Position numbers and translations under genes: made by a program | Notes under the pieces: generated by a model | The model's input: the letters and a program-made list of their open reading frames with translations, nothing else | Database searches by the model: none | Told to the model about the DNA's origin: nothing | Part shown: in pieces, positions 17,338 through 26,377 of the stretch | Position numbering within the stretch: position 1 is the stretch's first letter | Layout of the letters: every line of letters starts with the position of its first letter | DNA from: JADLHS01 sp039806955 | GTDB taxonomy: Bacteria > Verrucomicrobiota > Verrucomicrobiia > Limisphaerales > JADLHS01 | Reading direction: 5' to 3' | DNA: 64,000 nucleotides | NCBI GenBank assembly: GCA_039806955.1 | Contig: JBDHQI010000012.1 | Location: forward strand, 51,197-115,196

Positions 17338-20196
17338 ATGATGTTCCAGTTTTCACATCCGCATTGGTTGTGGTTGATCGCGCCCGCCTGGGGGTGGATC
17401 ATCTGGCTCGCGCGCACCTCCGATGCGCAGTTGAGTCCCGTGCGCCGCGGGTTGTCCGCGACGATCCGGCTGGGGGTCATCACCGCGCTCCTGCTCGCGC
17501 TCGCGGGTTTGGAAGCGCAACATCCCACCGAGGGCATGAACGTCTTTTTCGTGCTGGACCGCTCGGAGAGTGTTCCCGCCGCCCAACAAACGGAAGCCGT
17601 GCGCTGGTTGAATCAAGTCGCCAAATCAAAACCCACCACGGATCGCGCGGGCACGGTGATTTTCGGCACGGACGCAGCCATTGAAGCGACGCCGCGCACC
17701 GCATTTGATCTGCCCTCGATTCAAGGAGTGGTGGCCACCGAGCGCACGGATATCGGCGCGGCGCTCCGGCTCGCCACGGCCGCGTTTCCTGAAACTGGTC
17801 AGCGCCGCATTGTGCTGCTCAGTGACGGTCAGGAAAATCTGGACGACGCCCTCAGCGCCGCCACCTCGGCGAAAGCCAGCGGCGTGAGCATTGACGTCGT
17901 GCCGCTGGGTGCCAAACGCGATAATGCTGTCACCTTGCAACGTCTCGAACTGCCCACCACGCTGGCCAAGGGGCAGACGTTTGACGTAAAGATATTCGTG
18001 CAAGCCGCAACCGCCACGACCGCCAAACTCCAACTCTATCGGGACGATCGTTATCTCGGGGAAAGCGCGGTGGCGTTGGAGGCGGGCAAGAATTTGTTCA
18101 CGTTTCCCGAAACTTTGTCCGAACCGGGATTTTACAATTACGACGTGCGGATTGAGGCGCCGGACGATCACTTGCCGCAGGATAACCGCGCGCTCGGTTT
18201 TGTCTGGGTGCGCGGGCAACCGCGGGTGCTCATGATTTCCAGCGCGCCCAACGCGGACCATTCGCTCGCCGCGGCGTTGCAGGCTTCCGGTTTGGAAGTG
18301 CGCCTGGCCAACCTGCAGGGCTTTCCCGGGTCGCTCGCCGAATTGAACAGCTACGACTCCGTATTCTTCTGTAACGTGGCGGCGGGTGACTTGAGCCAGG
18401 AGCAACTGGGGCAACTGGAAACGGCCGTGCGCGACTTCGGGGTGGGCTTCGTTTGTGTGGGCGGACCGGACACTTATGCGGCGGGCGCTTATCGCGGCAC
18501 ACCATTGGAAACTATTCTGCCGGTGGACATGGAATTGAGCAGCAAAAAGGTGCTGCCGCCGGGCGCACTGGTGCTGGTGATTGATCGCTCGGGCAGCATG
18601 ATGGGCGATAAAATTGATATGGCCTGTCGCGCGGCCATGAGCGCCGTGAAAGCCTTGTCGGATAATGACTACGTAGGGGTCATTGCCTTTGACGGATCGC
18701 CGCACGTCATTGTGAATCTGCAGCCGGCCAAAAACCGCCGACAGATCATGGACGACATCAGCCGCCTTGAAGCCAAGGGCGGCACCAGCATGTACGAACC
18801 GATGGTGCGCGCCTACGAAATGCTGCGCGACACCAAGGCTGCGCTGAAACATTGCATCATTCTGACGGATGGTGTTTCCAATGATGGTGACTTTCCCGGG
18901 ATCACCCAAAAAATGGCGGACGCGCGGATCACCATTTCCACGGTGGGGCTGGGCGAGGATTTGAACGACCCTTTGTTGCAACAGATCGCCAACGTGGGCA
19001 AGGGACGCTTTTACGCCATCCCGCAACCAACCACCCTGCCGCAGATTTTCATCAAGGAAACTGCTGTCGTGTTGAAGTCGGCCATTAACGAAGACCCCTT
19101 CAAGCCCAAATTGACCGCCGCCACCGAACCGGTGCGGGGTATCGCCGCCGATGCGTATCCGCAACTGCTTGGCCACGTCGCCACGGAACCGAAACCGCGC
19201 GCGGAACTGCCACTGAGCACCGACCAAGGCGATCCGCTCCTGGCGCATTGGCAGTTTGGGTTGGGGCGCACCGTGGCGTTCACTTCCGACGCGCGCAGCC
19301 AATGGGCGCAGTACTGGCTGGCGTGGCCGCAATATCAACAATTTTGGCGTCAAGTGGGCCAATGGAGTCTCCGTCGGCTCGGCCACGCGGATTTTACCGC
19401 CGAGGCGCGGGTTGAATCCAACACGGGCCGGATCGTGGTTGAGGCCCTGGATGCGCATGGTGATTTCCAAAATTTCCTCACCTTTCAAGCGACGGTGGTC
19501 GCGCCGGGCGGTGGTAGGCAGGCCGTGAAGCTGCAACAAACCGGGCCGGGTCGTTACGAGAGTGACTTTGCCGTGACCGAATCGGGCGCGTATCTGGCCA
19601 ACGTGTTGCAAATGGAAAACGATCAACCCGTTGGCCAGCAAATTGTGGGCACGAGTCTGGCCTACTCGCCGGAACTCAGCACTGACGGCACCAATCTGTC
19701 ACTACTGCGTCGGCTCGCGGAATTAACCGGCGGGAGCATCCTGGATCCGGCGCAGCCCGAGAGTGATCCGTTTGCGCACGGGCGCATCAAGACGTTTCAA
19801 GCCCAGGAAATGTGGGAATGGTTATTGCGGTTCGTCATCATTGCGTTCGTTCTCGATGTCGGACTGCGCCGCGTGCAACCAGATCGTGAAGAACTCCAAC
19901 GGCTCGTGCGCCGGATTTTAAGTTGGATTCCATTCTGGCGCCGCCCCCAACCGGTTCTGGACACCGCGCCGTCACTGGCCGCGCTGCTTTCGCGGCGCAA
20001 TGAAGTGCGCGAACAACGCTTCGATCTCACCGCGTCGCTGGAAAAGTCGGTCGCCTCCGTAACCAGAGGAACGTCCGTCGTGGTCCACCCACCCCCGGCA
20101 ACCGAGACGCCACCAGAACCGGCCGAGGAAGCTCGAACCACCAGCCGGTTGCTCGAGGCGAAGCGCCGGGCGCAACGTCGCCCACCCGCTGCTTGA
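17338..20196 (+). CDS. Membrane protein with two VWA domains and a glutamine-amidotransferase-like domain
   Basis: A 952-residue protein. Order: N-terminal BatA-like membrane segments (residues about 1-65), a first VWA-like domain starting VFFVLDRSESVP (near 68), a beta-rich domain (about 200-290), a class I amidotransferase-like fold without a visible catalytic Cys (VLMISSAPNADHSLAAALQ, then FVCVGGPDTYAAG), a second VWA with an intact MIDAS DRSGSMMGDK (near 420), beta-rich domains, and a C-terminal helix (WLLRFVIIAFVLDVGL) before a charged tail. Similar proteins occur widely in PVC and Bacteroidetes genomes near MoxR/BatA genes; none is adjacent here. The role is unknown, probably periplasmic protein interaction. 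ATG 17341 is an alternative start. Confidence 0.87.
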   Translation: MMFQFSHPHWLWLIAPAWGWIIWLARTSDAQLSPVRRGLSATIRLGVITALLLALAGLEAQHPTEGMNVFFVLDRSESVPAAQQTEAVRWLNQVAKSKPTTDRAGTVIFGTDAAIEATPRTAFDLPSIQGVVATERTDIGAALRLATAAFPETGQRRIVLLSDGQENLDDALSAATSAKASGVSIDVVPLGAKRDNAVTLQRLELPTTLAKGQTFDVKIFVQAATATTAKLQLYRDDRYLGESAVALEAGKNLFTFPETLSEPGFYNYDVRIEAPDDHLPQDNRALGFVWVRGQPRVLMISSAPNADHSLAAALQASGLEVRLANLQGFPGSLAELNSYDSVFFCNVAAGDLSQEQLGQLETAVRDFGVGFVCVGGPDTYAAGAYRGTPLETILPVDMELSSKKVLPPGALVLVIDRSGSMMGDKIDMACRAAMSAVKALSDNDYVGVIAFDGSPHVIVNLQPAKNRRQIMDDISRLEAKGGTSMYEPMVRAYEMLRDTKAALKHCIILTDGVSNDGDFPGITQKMADARITISTVGLGEDLNDPLLQQIANVGKGRFYAIPQPTTLPQIFIKETAVVLKSAINEDPFKPKLTAATEPVRGIAADAYPQLLGHVATEPKPRAELPLSTDQGDPLLAHWQFGLGRTVAFTSDARSQWAQYWLAWPQYQQFWRQVGQWSLRRLGHADFTAEARVESNTGRIVVEALDAHGDFQNFLTFQATVVAPGGGRQAVKLQQTGPGRYESDFAVTESGAYLANVLQMENDQPVGQQIVGTSLAYSPELSTDGTNLSLLRRLAELTGGSILDPAQPESDPFAHGRIKTFQAQEMWEWLLRFVIIAFVLDVGLRRVQPDREELQRLVRRILSWIPFWRRPQPVLDTAPSLAALLSRRNEVREQRFDLTASLEKSVASVTRGTSVVVHPPPATETPPEPAEEARTTSRLLEAKRRAQRRPPAA

Positions 20197-20327
20197 CCGG
20201 ATAAAATCGCTCAAAAAGGGGGTGAAATTGCCGTGTTTTTGTGGATTCACCCAAACTTGCGCCTCGGTCACTCGCAGAAATGAGTTGCCATCTGCGGCTT
20301 TTGAGGCTTACAAGTCTGCCACGCTAC

Positions 20328-23123
20328 ATGGGCAAAGCATTGATCATCGCTGAAAAACCCTCGGTCGCCAGCGACATCGCCAAGGCGCTCGGGAAGTTTC
20401 AGAAGCACCAGGATTACTTCGAGAATGACGCTTACATCATTTCATCGGCCGTGGGGCATCTGCTCGAACTGGTCGCCCCGGAGGGGGTCGAGGCCACGCG
20501 CGGCAAATGGACGTTCAAGTGTCTGCCGGTGATTCCGCCGCATTTCGATTTGCAACCGATTGAGCGAAATGAGAACCGGCTCAAGGTGCTCAAGAAACTG
20601 ATCAAGCGGGATGATGTCACCCAACTGATCAACGCCTGCGACGCCGGGCGCGAAGGTGAGTTGATTTTCCGCAACATCGTTCGGTTCACGAAAGCCAAAC
20701 AACCCATCCAGCGCCTGTGGTTGCAATCCATGACGCCCGCGGCGATCCGCGAGGGTTTTGCGGCGTTGCGACCGGACGCGGAATTGCAACCCCTGGCGGA
20801 CGCCGCAACGAGCCGCAGTGAGGCGGACTGGTTGGTGGGCATCAACGGCACGCGGGCGATGACCGCGTTCAATTCCAAGCTGGGCGGCTTTTTCAAAACG
20901 ACGGTGGGCCGCGTGCAAACGCCGACGTTGGCCATCCTTGTCGAGCGCGAAAAAAGGATCCGCGAGTTCGTGCCACGGGACTACTGGGAGGTGCTCGCCA
21001 CGTTTGACGCGGCCGCCGGCCAGTACGTCGGCCGTTGGTTTGATGAAAAATTCGCCAAATCCGAAGACGAACAGCTCCGGGCGGAACGCATCTGGGAGCA
21101 GGCCAAAGCGGAGGCGCTTAAAGCGCAATGCCTGGGCCGGCCCGGCATTGTCACCGAGGAAAGCAAACCCACGACCTCGCTCTCGCCGTTGCTTTACGAT
21201 CTGACCAGTTTACAACGCGATGCCAATGCGCGCTTCGGGTTCAGCGCCAAGACCACGTTAAGCATTGCGCAGGCGCTCTACGAAAAACACAAGGCGCTGA
21301 CCTATCCCCGCACCGATTCCCGCGCTTTGCCGGAGGATTACCTGCCCACAGTGCGCAGCGCGTTGACGATGCTCACCGGGGAGACGGGTTACAGCACTTT
21401 TGCGGACCAGATTCTTACAAGCGGCTGGGTGCGCCCCAACAAACGTATTTTCAACAACGCCAAAGTGTCGGATCACTTTGCCATCATCCCCACCACGCAA
21501 GCGCCCAAAAGCCTGTCCGAACTCGAATACAAACTCTACGATCTGGTCACCAAGCGCTTCCTCGCCATCTTTTATCCGGCGGCGGAATTTCTGGAAACCA
21601 CCCGGATCACGCGTGTCGAAGGTGAGTCGTTCAAAAGCTCCGGAAAAGTCCTGGTCAAACCCGGGTGGTTGACGGTGTACGGGAAGGAAGCGCAATCGCA
21701 GGACGACGCGCCGCAGCTCGTGCCCGTGCAACCGGGGGAGCGCGTGCAAACGAGTCACATCGAGGTGAAGCAGAACGTCACCAAGCCACCGCCACGTTAC
21801 TCGGAAGCCACCCTGCTCTCCGCCATGGAAGGCGCGGGAAAATTGGTGGATGACGATGAACTGCGCGAAGCCATGAGCGAACGCGGTCTGGGCACGCCCG
21901 CGACACGCGCCGCGATCATTGAAGGGTTGATTCTGGAGGGTTACGTGCATCGTAACGGACGCGAATTACAGGCAACCGCCAAGGCGTTTTCCCTGATGGA
22001 ATTGCTGAACGGACTGGGGATTCAGGAATTGACCAAGCCCGAGCTGACCGGTGAGTGGGAATTTCAATTGCGCCAGATGCAGCGACGGCAGTTGAGTCGC
22101 CCACAATTCATGCAGGGCATCGAGGCGATGACCCGGCGCATTGTGGATCGCGCCAAAACTTTCGAGCAGGACACCATTCCGGGAGACTTCGGAACGCTCA
22201 AAGTCCCATGCCCCAAATGCGGCAATGAAATCCACGAAAAATACAAACAGTTTCAGTGCGTAAAATGTGACTTCGCTGTTTGGAAAACGCTTTGCAATCG
22301 GATGTTCGAGCCGGCCGAAGTGGAAAAACTCATCACGGACAAACAAATCGGGCCGTTGCAGGGCTTTCGCAGCAAACAAGGTTTTCCGTTCGCGGCGGTA
22401 CTCAAGCTCAATGACGAGTACAAGGTGGAGTTTGATTTTGGCAACGGAAACAAGGACGGCGAGGCCGCAGCCCCGCTGGATCTCTCCGGCAAAACACCCC
22501 TTGGCAAATGTCCCAAGTGCGGCGCGGGAGTGTTTGACGGCGGCATGAACTACGTTTGCGAAAGACAAGCGGGGGCGGACAAATCCTGCGACTTCCGCAC
22601 CGGCAAAATTATTTTACAACAGGAAATTTTCCCCGAGCAGATCAAAAAATTGCTCGCGGAGGGCAAGACCGATTTGTTGAAAAATTTCGTTTCCAAAAAG
22701 ACGAATCGTAAATTTGAAGCCTACTTGGTACTCAAGGAAGGTAAGACGGCTTTCGAGTTCGCCCCACGAACTAAAAAGCCCAGAACCAAATTCGCCACCA
22801 CTCCGGTCAAACTCGATTTCACGGGTAAGGGCGTGATCGGCAAATGTCCCAGGTGCGGTGGTCGGGTGTTTGATACCGACAGCGAGGTGGGTTACGTCTG
22901 CGAAAATTCACAGCGGGAAACCAAAGCCTGTAAGTTTAAGATCGGTAAAACCATTCTTGAACAGCCGATTGCCGCCGACCAGGCGCAGAAAATTTTGGCG
23001 ACCCGCAAGAGTGACTTGTTGAAAACATTCATCTCCAAAGCCGGGAAGCCGTTCCCAGCGTATCTGGTCGTGGATGACAAGGGTAAAATCACTTTTGAAT
23101 TCCCACCTCGGGATGACGAATAA
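20328..23123 (+). CDS. topB: Type IA DNA topoisomerase (topoisomerase III-like) with C-terminal zinc repeats
   Basis: A 931-residue enzyme that relaxes negative supercoils and decatenates DNA through a 5'-phosphotyrosine. The TOPRIM domain is MGKALIIAEKPSVASDIAKA with CDAGREGELIFRNI downstream; the active-site Tyr is in ALTYPRTDSRALP (near residue 325). After the toroid come three zinc-type modules: CPKC..CVKC near 630, CPKCGAG near 730 and CPRCGGR near 845, the latter two each followed by a topoisomerase C-terminal repeat (GKIILQQEIF, GKTILEQPI). The E. coli TopB is about 650 residues, so the tail is long, but this is common in this lineage. ATG 20328 fits the family start; an open frame continues upstream without similarity. 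It overlaps the recombinase gene. Confidence 0.93.
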   Translation: MGKALIIAEKPSVASDIAKALGKFQKHQDYFENDAYIISSAVGHLLELVAPEGVEATRGKWTFKCLPVIPPHFDLQPIERNENRLKVLKKLIKRDDVTQLINACDAGREGELIFRNIVRFTKAKQPIQRLWLQSMTPAAIREGFAALRPDAELQPLADAATSRSEADWLVGINGTRAMTAFNSKLGGFFKTTVGRVQTPTLAILVEREKRIREFVPRDYWEVLATFDAAAGQYVGRWFDEKFAKSEDEQLRAERIWEQAKAEALKAQCLGRPGIVTEESKPTTSLSPLLYDLTSLQRDANARFGFSAKTTLSIAQALYEKHKALTYPRTDSRALPEDYLPTVRSALTMLTGETGYSTFADQILTSGWVRPNKRIFNNAKVSDHFAIIPTTQAPKSLSELEYKLYDLVTKRFLAIFYPAAEFLETTRITRVEGESFKSSGKVLVKPGWLTVYGKEAQSQDDAPQLVPVQPGERVQTSHIEVKQNVTKPPPRYSEATLLSAMEGAGKLVDDDELREAMSERGLGTPATRAAIIEGLILEGYVHRNGRELQATAKAFSLMELLNGLGIQELTKPELTGEWEFQLRQMQRRQLSRPQFMQGIEAMTRRIVDRAKTFEQDTIPGDFGTLKVPCPKCGNEIHEKYKQFQCVKCDFAVWKTLCNRMFEPAEVEKLITDKQIGPLQGFRSKQGFPFAAVLKLNDEYKVEFDFGNGNKDGEAAAPLDLSGKTPLGKCPKCGAGVFDGGMNYVCERQAGADKSCDFRTGKIILQQEIFPEQIKKLLAEGKTDLLKNFVSKKTNRKFEAYLVLKEGKTAFEFAPRTKKPRTKFATTPVKLDFTGKGVIGKCPRCGGRVFDTDSEVGYVCENSQRETKACKFKIGKTILEQPIAADQAQKILATRKSDLLKTFISKAGKPFPAYLVVDDKGKITFEFPPRDDE

Positions 23124-24099
23124 GCCGGAGAACAACGCCGGATCAGCGGCAACCCAGGCCCCGGCGCTGGATCATTCGGCTCAGAGTTTTCTCGTCCATC
23201 TGGCTTCCGAACGCGGCGCGTCCGTTTATACCCAGCGCAATTACCAGCAGGCGCTGACGGCGTTCATTGACTGGCTGCACAGGGAGCGACAGACCGCGCC
23301 CGACTGGCCGAAGTTGCAACGCGACGATTTTCGCAGCTACTTGCGGTTTCTCGGGCGGCACAACCTGGGACGCGCCGCCATTGCGTTGCGCTTTTCCGCC
23401 CTGCGGTCGTTCTATAAATTTTTGATTCGCCAGGGCACGGTGGAAACGTCTCCCATCAAGAACGTCGCGCTGCCGAAGCCACCCAAACGCCTGCCCCAAT
23501 TTCTAACCGTCAAACAGATGGAGGATTTACTGCGTGCGCCACTGGCGGAATGCGCTGGCGGGGAGGGGGGAAGCGCCGGACGACCGATCTCAATGGTGGC
23601 GCGTTATCGCGACGTGGCGATTCTGGAGACCATTTATTCGTGCGGGTTGCGCATTAGTGAATTGGTCGGTCTGCAGGTGGAAGACATTGATTGGAATGAG
23701 CAAATGATCCGCGTTCGCGGCAAGGGCCGGAAGGAGCGTTTATTGCCCATTGCTCAGACCGCTTTGCTGGCGATTAAACATTATTGGTCACTGCGCCCCG
23801 GGGGCGCCCCCGGGAAATCCCCGGTATTTGTTTCAGAAACCCGGCGGGGCGGCCCCGTCAATCGGACCATGTTGCAACGCCGGCTCAAGACCTATTTGAT
23901 GCGCGCCGGATTGGACCCCGCGATCACGCCTCACAAGCTGCGACACAGCTACGCCACGCATTTATTGGATGGCGGCGCGGACCTGCGCAGCGTGCAGGAA
24001 TTATTGGGTCACGCACACCTCGCCACCACGCAGGTGTACACCCACGTCTCGACCGAGCGTCTGAAGCAGGCGTATCTTCGCGCCCACCCGCGCGCCTGA
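23113..24099 (+). CDS. xerC: Tyrosine recombinase, XerC/XerD family
   Basis: A 328-residue site-specific recombinase that resolves chromosome dimers at dif sites. The N-terminal SAM-like core-binding domain spans residues about 25-115; the catalytic domain shows Arg in CGLRISELVGL, Lys in GKGRKERLLP, HKLRHSYATHLLDGG (His-x-x-Arg), LGHAHLATTQVYTHVS (His and the nucleophile Tyr). The start ATG 23113 lies inside the last codons of the topoisomerase gene, an 11-base overlap that implies coupling. XerC and XerD cannot be told apart from sequence alone. A short Gly-rich insert (ECAGGEGGSAG) precedes the first catalytic Arg. Confidence 0.92.
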   Translation: MTNKPENNAGSAATQAPALDHSAQSFLVHLASERGASVYTQRNYQQALTAFIDWLHRERQTAPDWPKLQRDDFRSYLRFLGRHNLGRAAIALRFSALRSFYKFLIRQGTVETSPIKNVALPKPPKRLPQFLTVKQMEDLLRAPLAECAGGEGGSAGRPISMVARYRDVAILETIYSCGLRISELVGLQVEDIDWNEQMIRVRGKGRKERLLPIAQTALLAIKHYWSLRPGGAPGKSPVFVSETRRGGPVNRTMLQRRLKTYLMRAGLDPAITPHKLRHSYATHLLDGGADLRSVQELLGHAHLATTQVYTHVSTERLKQAYLRAHPRA

Positions 24100-24116
24100 T
24101 TGGCACCAAGTTTGCA
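24100..24116 (+). promoter_or_regulatory. Sigma-54 (RpoN) type promoter
   Basis: TTGGCACCAAGTTTGCA has GG and GC separated by exactly ten bases and matches the -24/-12 consensus YTGGCACGrNNNTTGCW at nearly all positions. It begins at the stop of the recombinase gene and points at the PEP-CTERM gene; the start of transcription would fall near 24127. Confidence 0.65.
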
Positions 24117-24187
24117 AGCAGCGACACCGTCAGGGGTGCTTTCCGAAGAAAGACGAGCCACTGATTCGCCTTGTAAAGGAGGTTAAT

Positions 24188-24256
24188 TTGAGCGAGCGGG
24201 CTCGCCACAAGTTTTCTCCTGGTGGGTTGCATCAACAAGGCAAACCGAAAATCTGA
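24188..24256 (+). CDS. Possible 22-residue leader peptide
   Basis: Within the transcript leader of the PEP-CTERM gene, an exceptionally strong Shine-Dalgarno AAAGGAGGT (24175-24183) stands five bases before TTG 24188, which opens a 22-codon frame ending 10 bases before the ATG of the main gene. A GCGAG/CTCGC hairpin lies at its start. It could couple or attenuate translation of the main gene; it may equally be a chance frame. Evidence is positional only. Confidence 0.3.
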   Translation: MSERARHKFSPGGLHQQGKPKI

Positions 24257-24266
24257 GAAGATAATT

Positions 24267-25868
24267 ATGCCGGTTATGCTCAAGCGAGAGGTTTCAAGCT
24301 TCAAACAAAACGAAGCCGCGCTATTCCTTAAATCCTTAATTCTGGGTCGCCACCGCGCCGCTCTGCTCATTGCCGGAATGATGGTGGCGCCGACGCTGAC
24401 TCCCGCAGCCACTTTCACTTGGGACGGGCATGGGAACGGAAACAGCGCCTGGCGACGAGCACGAAACTGGGTCGGTAATACACAACCTCCAGCAAATTTT
24501 TACTTCGGACTGCTCAATACGGATATCATCCTGTCTGGCAACCAGAAAACCACTCCGGTTTTGGATCGCAGGTACTACATTCACAGCCTTACCATCGCGG
24601 CCGGTGCCGCCAGCTTCACGCTGAATTATCAGGGCAACATCAATAACAACAATCTGCTTTTGGGTTCAGGCGGGATCGTGAATAACAGCGTCAATTCGCA
24701 AACATTGCGTCCCGACATTACCATCAGCCAAAGCCAGACATGGAACGCCAATGCTGGGAATATTACGGCCAGTGGCCCCTTGCACTTGGTCAATAATAAC
24801 AACTTGAACTTCAGCGGCAGTTTCAATACGACGGTGACTGGCTCAATTCAAGGCGCCGGCAGTCTCTCCAAAAACGGTTCCGGGACACTGACTCTGAGCG
24901 GCACGAGCGCAAATTCATTCTCGGGTGGAGTCACCATCAACGACGGCACCGTAACGCTTGGTAAAGCCAGTAGCCTGGGTTCGGGGCCGCTCACCGTCAA
25001 CGGCGGCACGCTGAATATTGGTAATTACAATCTCAACTTAGGCAGCATGACCTTGTCTGGTGGCACGATCTCCGGGGCCGGAGGCAGCGTCGCGGGAAGC
25101 ACTCCTTACCAGCTTCAAGCGGGCACCGTTTCAGGAACTCTAGGTGGCTCGGTAGCGGCGATCAAATCCACGCCGGGTAATGTGTTCCTCACTTCCGCCA
25201 ACACCTACACCGAGGGAACGCAGGTGAACGACGGTCAGTTGATTGTGGCAAATTCCAGTGGTAGCGCCACCGGCAGCGGACCGGTTTCAGTCAATAATTC
25301 CGGAGTGGTTATGGGTATTGGCGCGATTGGCGGATGGGTTACCAATGGTCCCGGCGGCACCATTTCCGCCGGTTATGAAATCGGCACTTTGAACATTGGC
25401 GGTCTCGTATGGTTCGGCGGTGGGATCAATCGTTGGGATCTTTCTGATGCGTCCGGCGCGGCGGGTACGGGTTGGGATTTGTTGCGTGTCAACGGCAACC
25501 TGATGCTCCTGGCCTCGTCAGGCAATCCAGCCATCATTGATGTCACCTCCTTCACTCTTGCGGGAACGCGCGGCCTCGCCGCCAACTTCGATCCGACGCA
25601 AAATTACCTCTGGACCTTCCTCGAAACGACGGGGGGAATCACCTTCGCTGGTGGGGGCGATGCCACTTCGTCCTTCACTATAGTAACGGGAAATTTCATG
25701 AATGCACATGGTGGACAATTTGCCGTTGAACTTTCGGGTGACGGACAACAATTGAATTTAACCTATACGCCCATTGTCGTGCCTGAACCCAGCAGGGTGG
25801 TCCTGTTGGGCCTCGGGTTGTTCAGTTTGGTTTACATCAAGCGGATAAAACGAATTTGGCAGACATAA
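24267..25868 (+). CDS. PEP-CTERM protein with autotransporter-type beta-strand repeats
   Basis: A 533-residue exported protein. Residues about 30-50 are a signal peptide (ALLIAGMMVAPTLTPAATF). The body is a right-handed beta-helix-like stretch with PATR-type repeats such as GSGTLTLSGTSANSFSGGVT and LTVNGGTLNIGNYNLN. The C-terminus is VVPEPSRVVLLGLGLFSLVY plus a basic tail, a PEP-CTERM signal that exosortase would cleave and sort to the surface. ATG 24267 with GAGAAG nearby gives a proper signal peptide; a GTG at 24222 is less likely. A sigma-54-type promoter and a possible leader peptide precede it. No exosortase gene is in the window. Confidence 0.88.
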   Translation: MPVMLKREVSSFKQNEAALFLKSLILGRHRAALLIAGMMVAPTLTPAATFTWDGHGNGNSAWRRARNWVGNTQPPANFYFGLLNTDIILSGNQKTTPVLDRRYYIHSLTIAAGAASFTLNYQGNINNNNLLLGSGGIVNNSVNSQTLRPDITISQSQTWNANAGNITASGPLHLVNNNNLNFSGSFNTTVTGSIQGAGSLSKNGSGTLTLSGTSANSFSGGVTINDGTVTLGKASSLGSGPLTVNGGTLNIGNYNLNLGSMTLSGGTISGAGGSVAGSTPYQLQAGTVSGTLGGSVAAIKSTPGNVFLTSANTYTEGTQVNDGQLIVANSSGSATGSGPVSVNNSGVVMGIGAIGGWVTNGPGGTISAGYEIGTLNIGGLVWFGGGINRWDLSDASGAAGTGWDLLRVNGNLMLLASSGNPAIIDVTSFTLAGTRGLAANFDPTQNYLWTFLETTGGITFAGGGDATSSFTIVTGNFMNAHGGQFAVELSGDGQQLNLTYTPIVVPEPSRVVLLGLGLFSLVYIKRIKRIWQT

Positions 25869-25877
25869 TGTCGTTTC

Positions 25878-26249
25878 ATGTTTAAGGCGTCTTTTTTGCG
25901 AGCCAGCAAGCGTGCTGCCGCTGCCCACCGACGGTTCGGTCGGATGCAGCGGCAGAAATCACGTGCGGTGCAAATTTTTGAAACCACTGCGGCCATGATT
26001 CCGGCCATCGTTTGTTTGCTGCATCTGACAATGAAATCCGCCAATGCTCAACCCGCGCGGGTCGAGTCCGATCCGATTCGAGTGGAGACGCCACGCTCCG
26101 AACCCGGTAAAGCGCAACTTGTCCCGGCACCGCTTGTGACCGTCCCCGAGCCGAACAGCATCGCGATCGTCACCTTGGGTCTGGGGGTGTTATTACACAT
26201 ACGCCATACGAAAAGTTCTGAGCAATCCCCGGCTCCGCCCAGGAGTTAA
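25878..26249 (+). CDS. Very small PEP-CTERM protein
   Basis: A 123-residue protein 9 bases after the large PEP-CTERM gene. It has an Arg-rich lead, a hydrophobic segment (MIPAIVCLLHLTMKSANA, residues about 40-57) as signal peptide, only about 30 residues of Pro/Glu-rich chain, and then VPEPNSIAIVTLGLGVLLHI plus a basic tail, a second PEP-CTERM sorting signal. The mature product would be only a few dozen residues. It may be a surface peptide, a truncated relic of a larger paralogue or a decoy; the first two seem about equally likely. Confidence 0.7.
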   Translation: MFKASFLRASKRAAAAHRRFGRMQRQKSRAVQIFETTAAMIPAIVCLLHLTMKSANAQPARVESDPIRVETPRSEPGKAQLVPAPLVTVPEPNSIAIVTLGLGVLLHIRHTKSSEQSPAPPRS

Positions 26250-26377
26250 GCGTTTCACGATTCAGGCGGAGAGGTGGGGGCGACAAAAACGCATGAACCT
26301 CATTGTGGGCAAAACAGCCAAACAACGAATCATTCCATAAAACTCCGACCGTCACGCTCCTGGCGGTTGCCTTTGCT

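Noticed and set aside
17626..19641. Long open frame (about 670 codons) antisense to the VWA gene
   Set aside because: It is a GC-driven shadow of a clearly real gene; the translation is Arg/His/Gly/Gln-rich and shows no family.
17050..24223. Shared 11-mer TTTCTCCTGGT at 17050 and 24213
   Set aside because: The match stops at 11 bases and flanking sequences differ, so chance is the simplest explanation.
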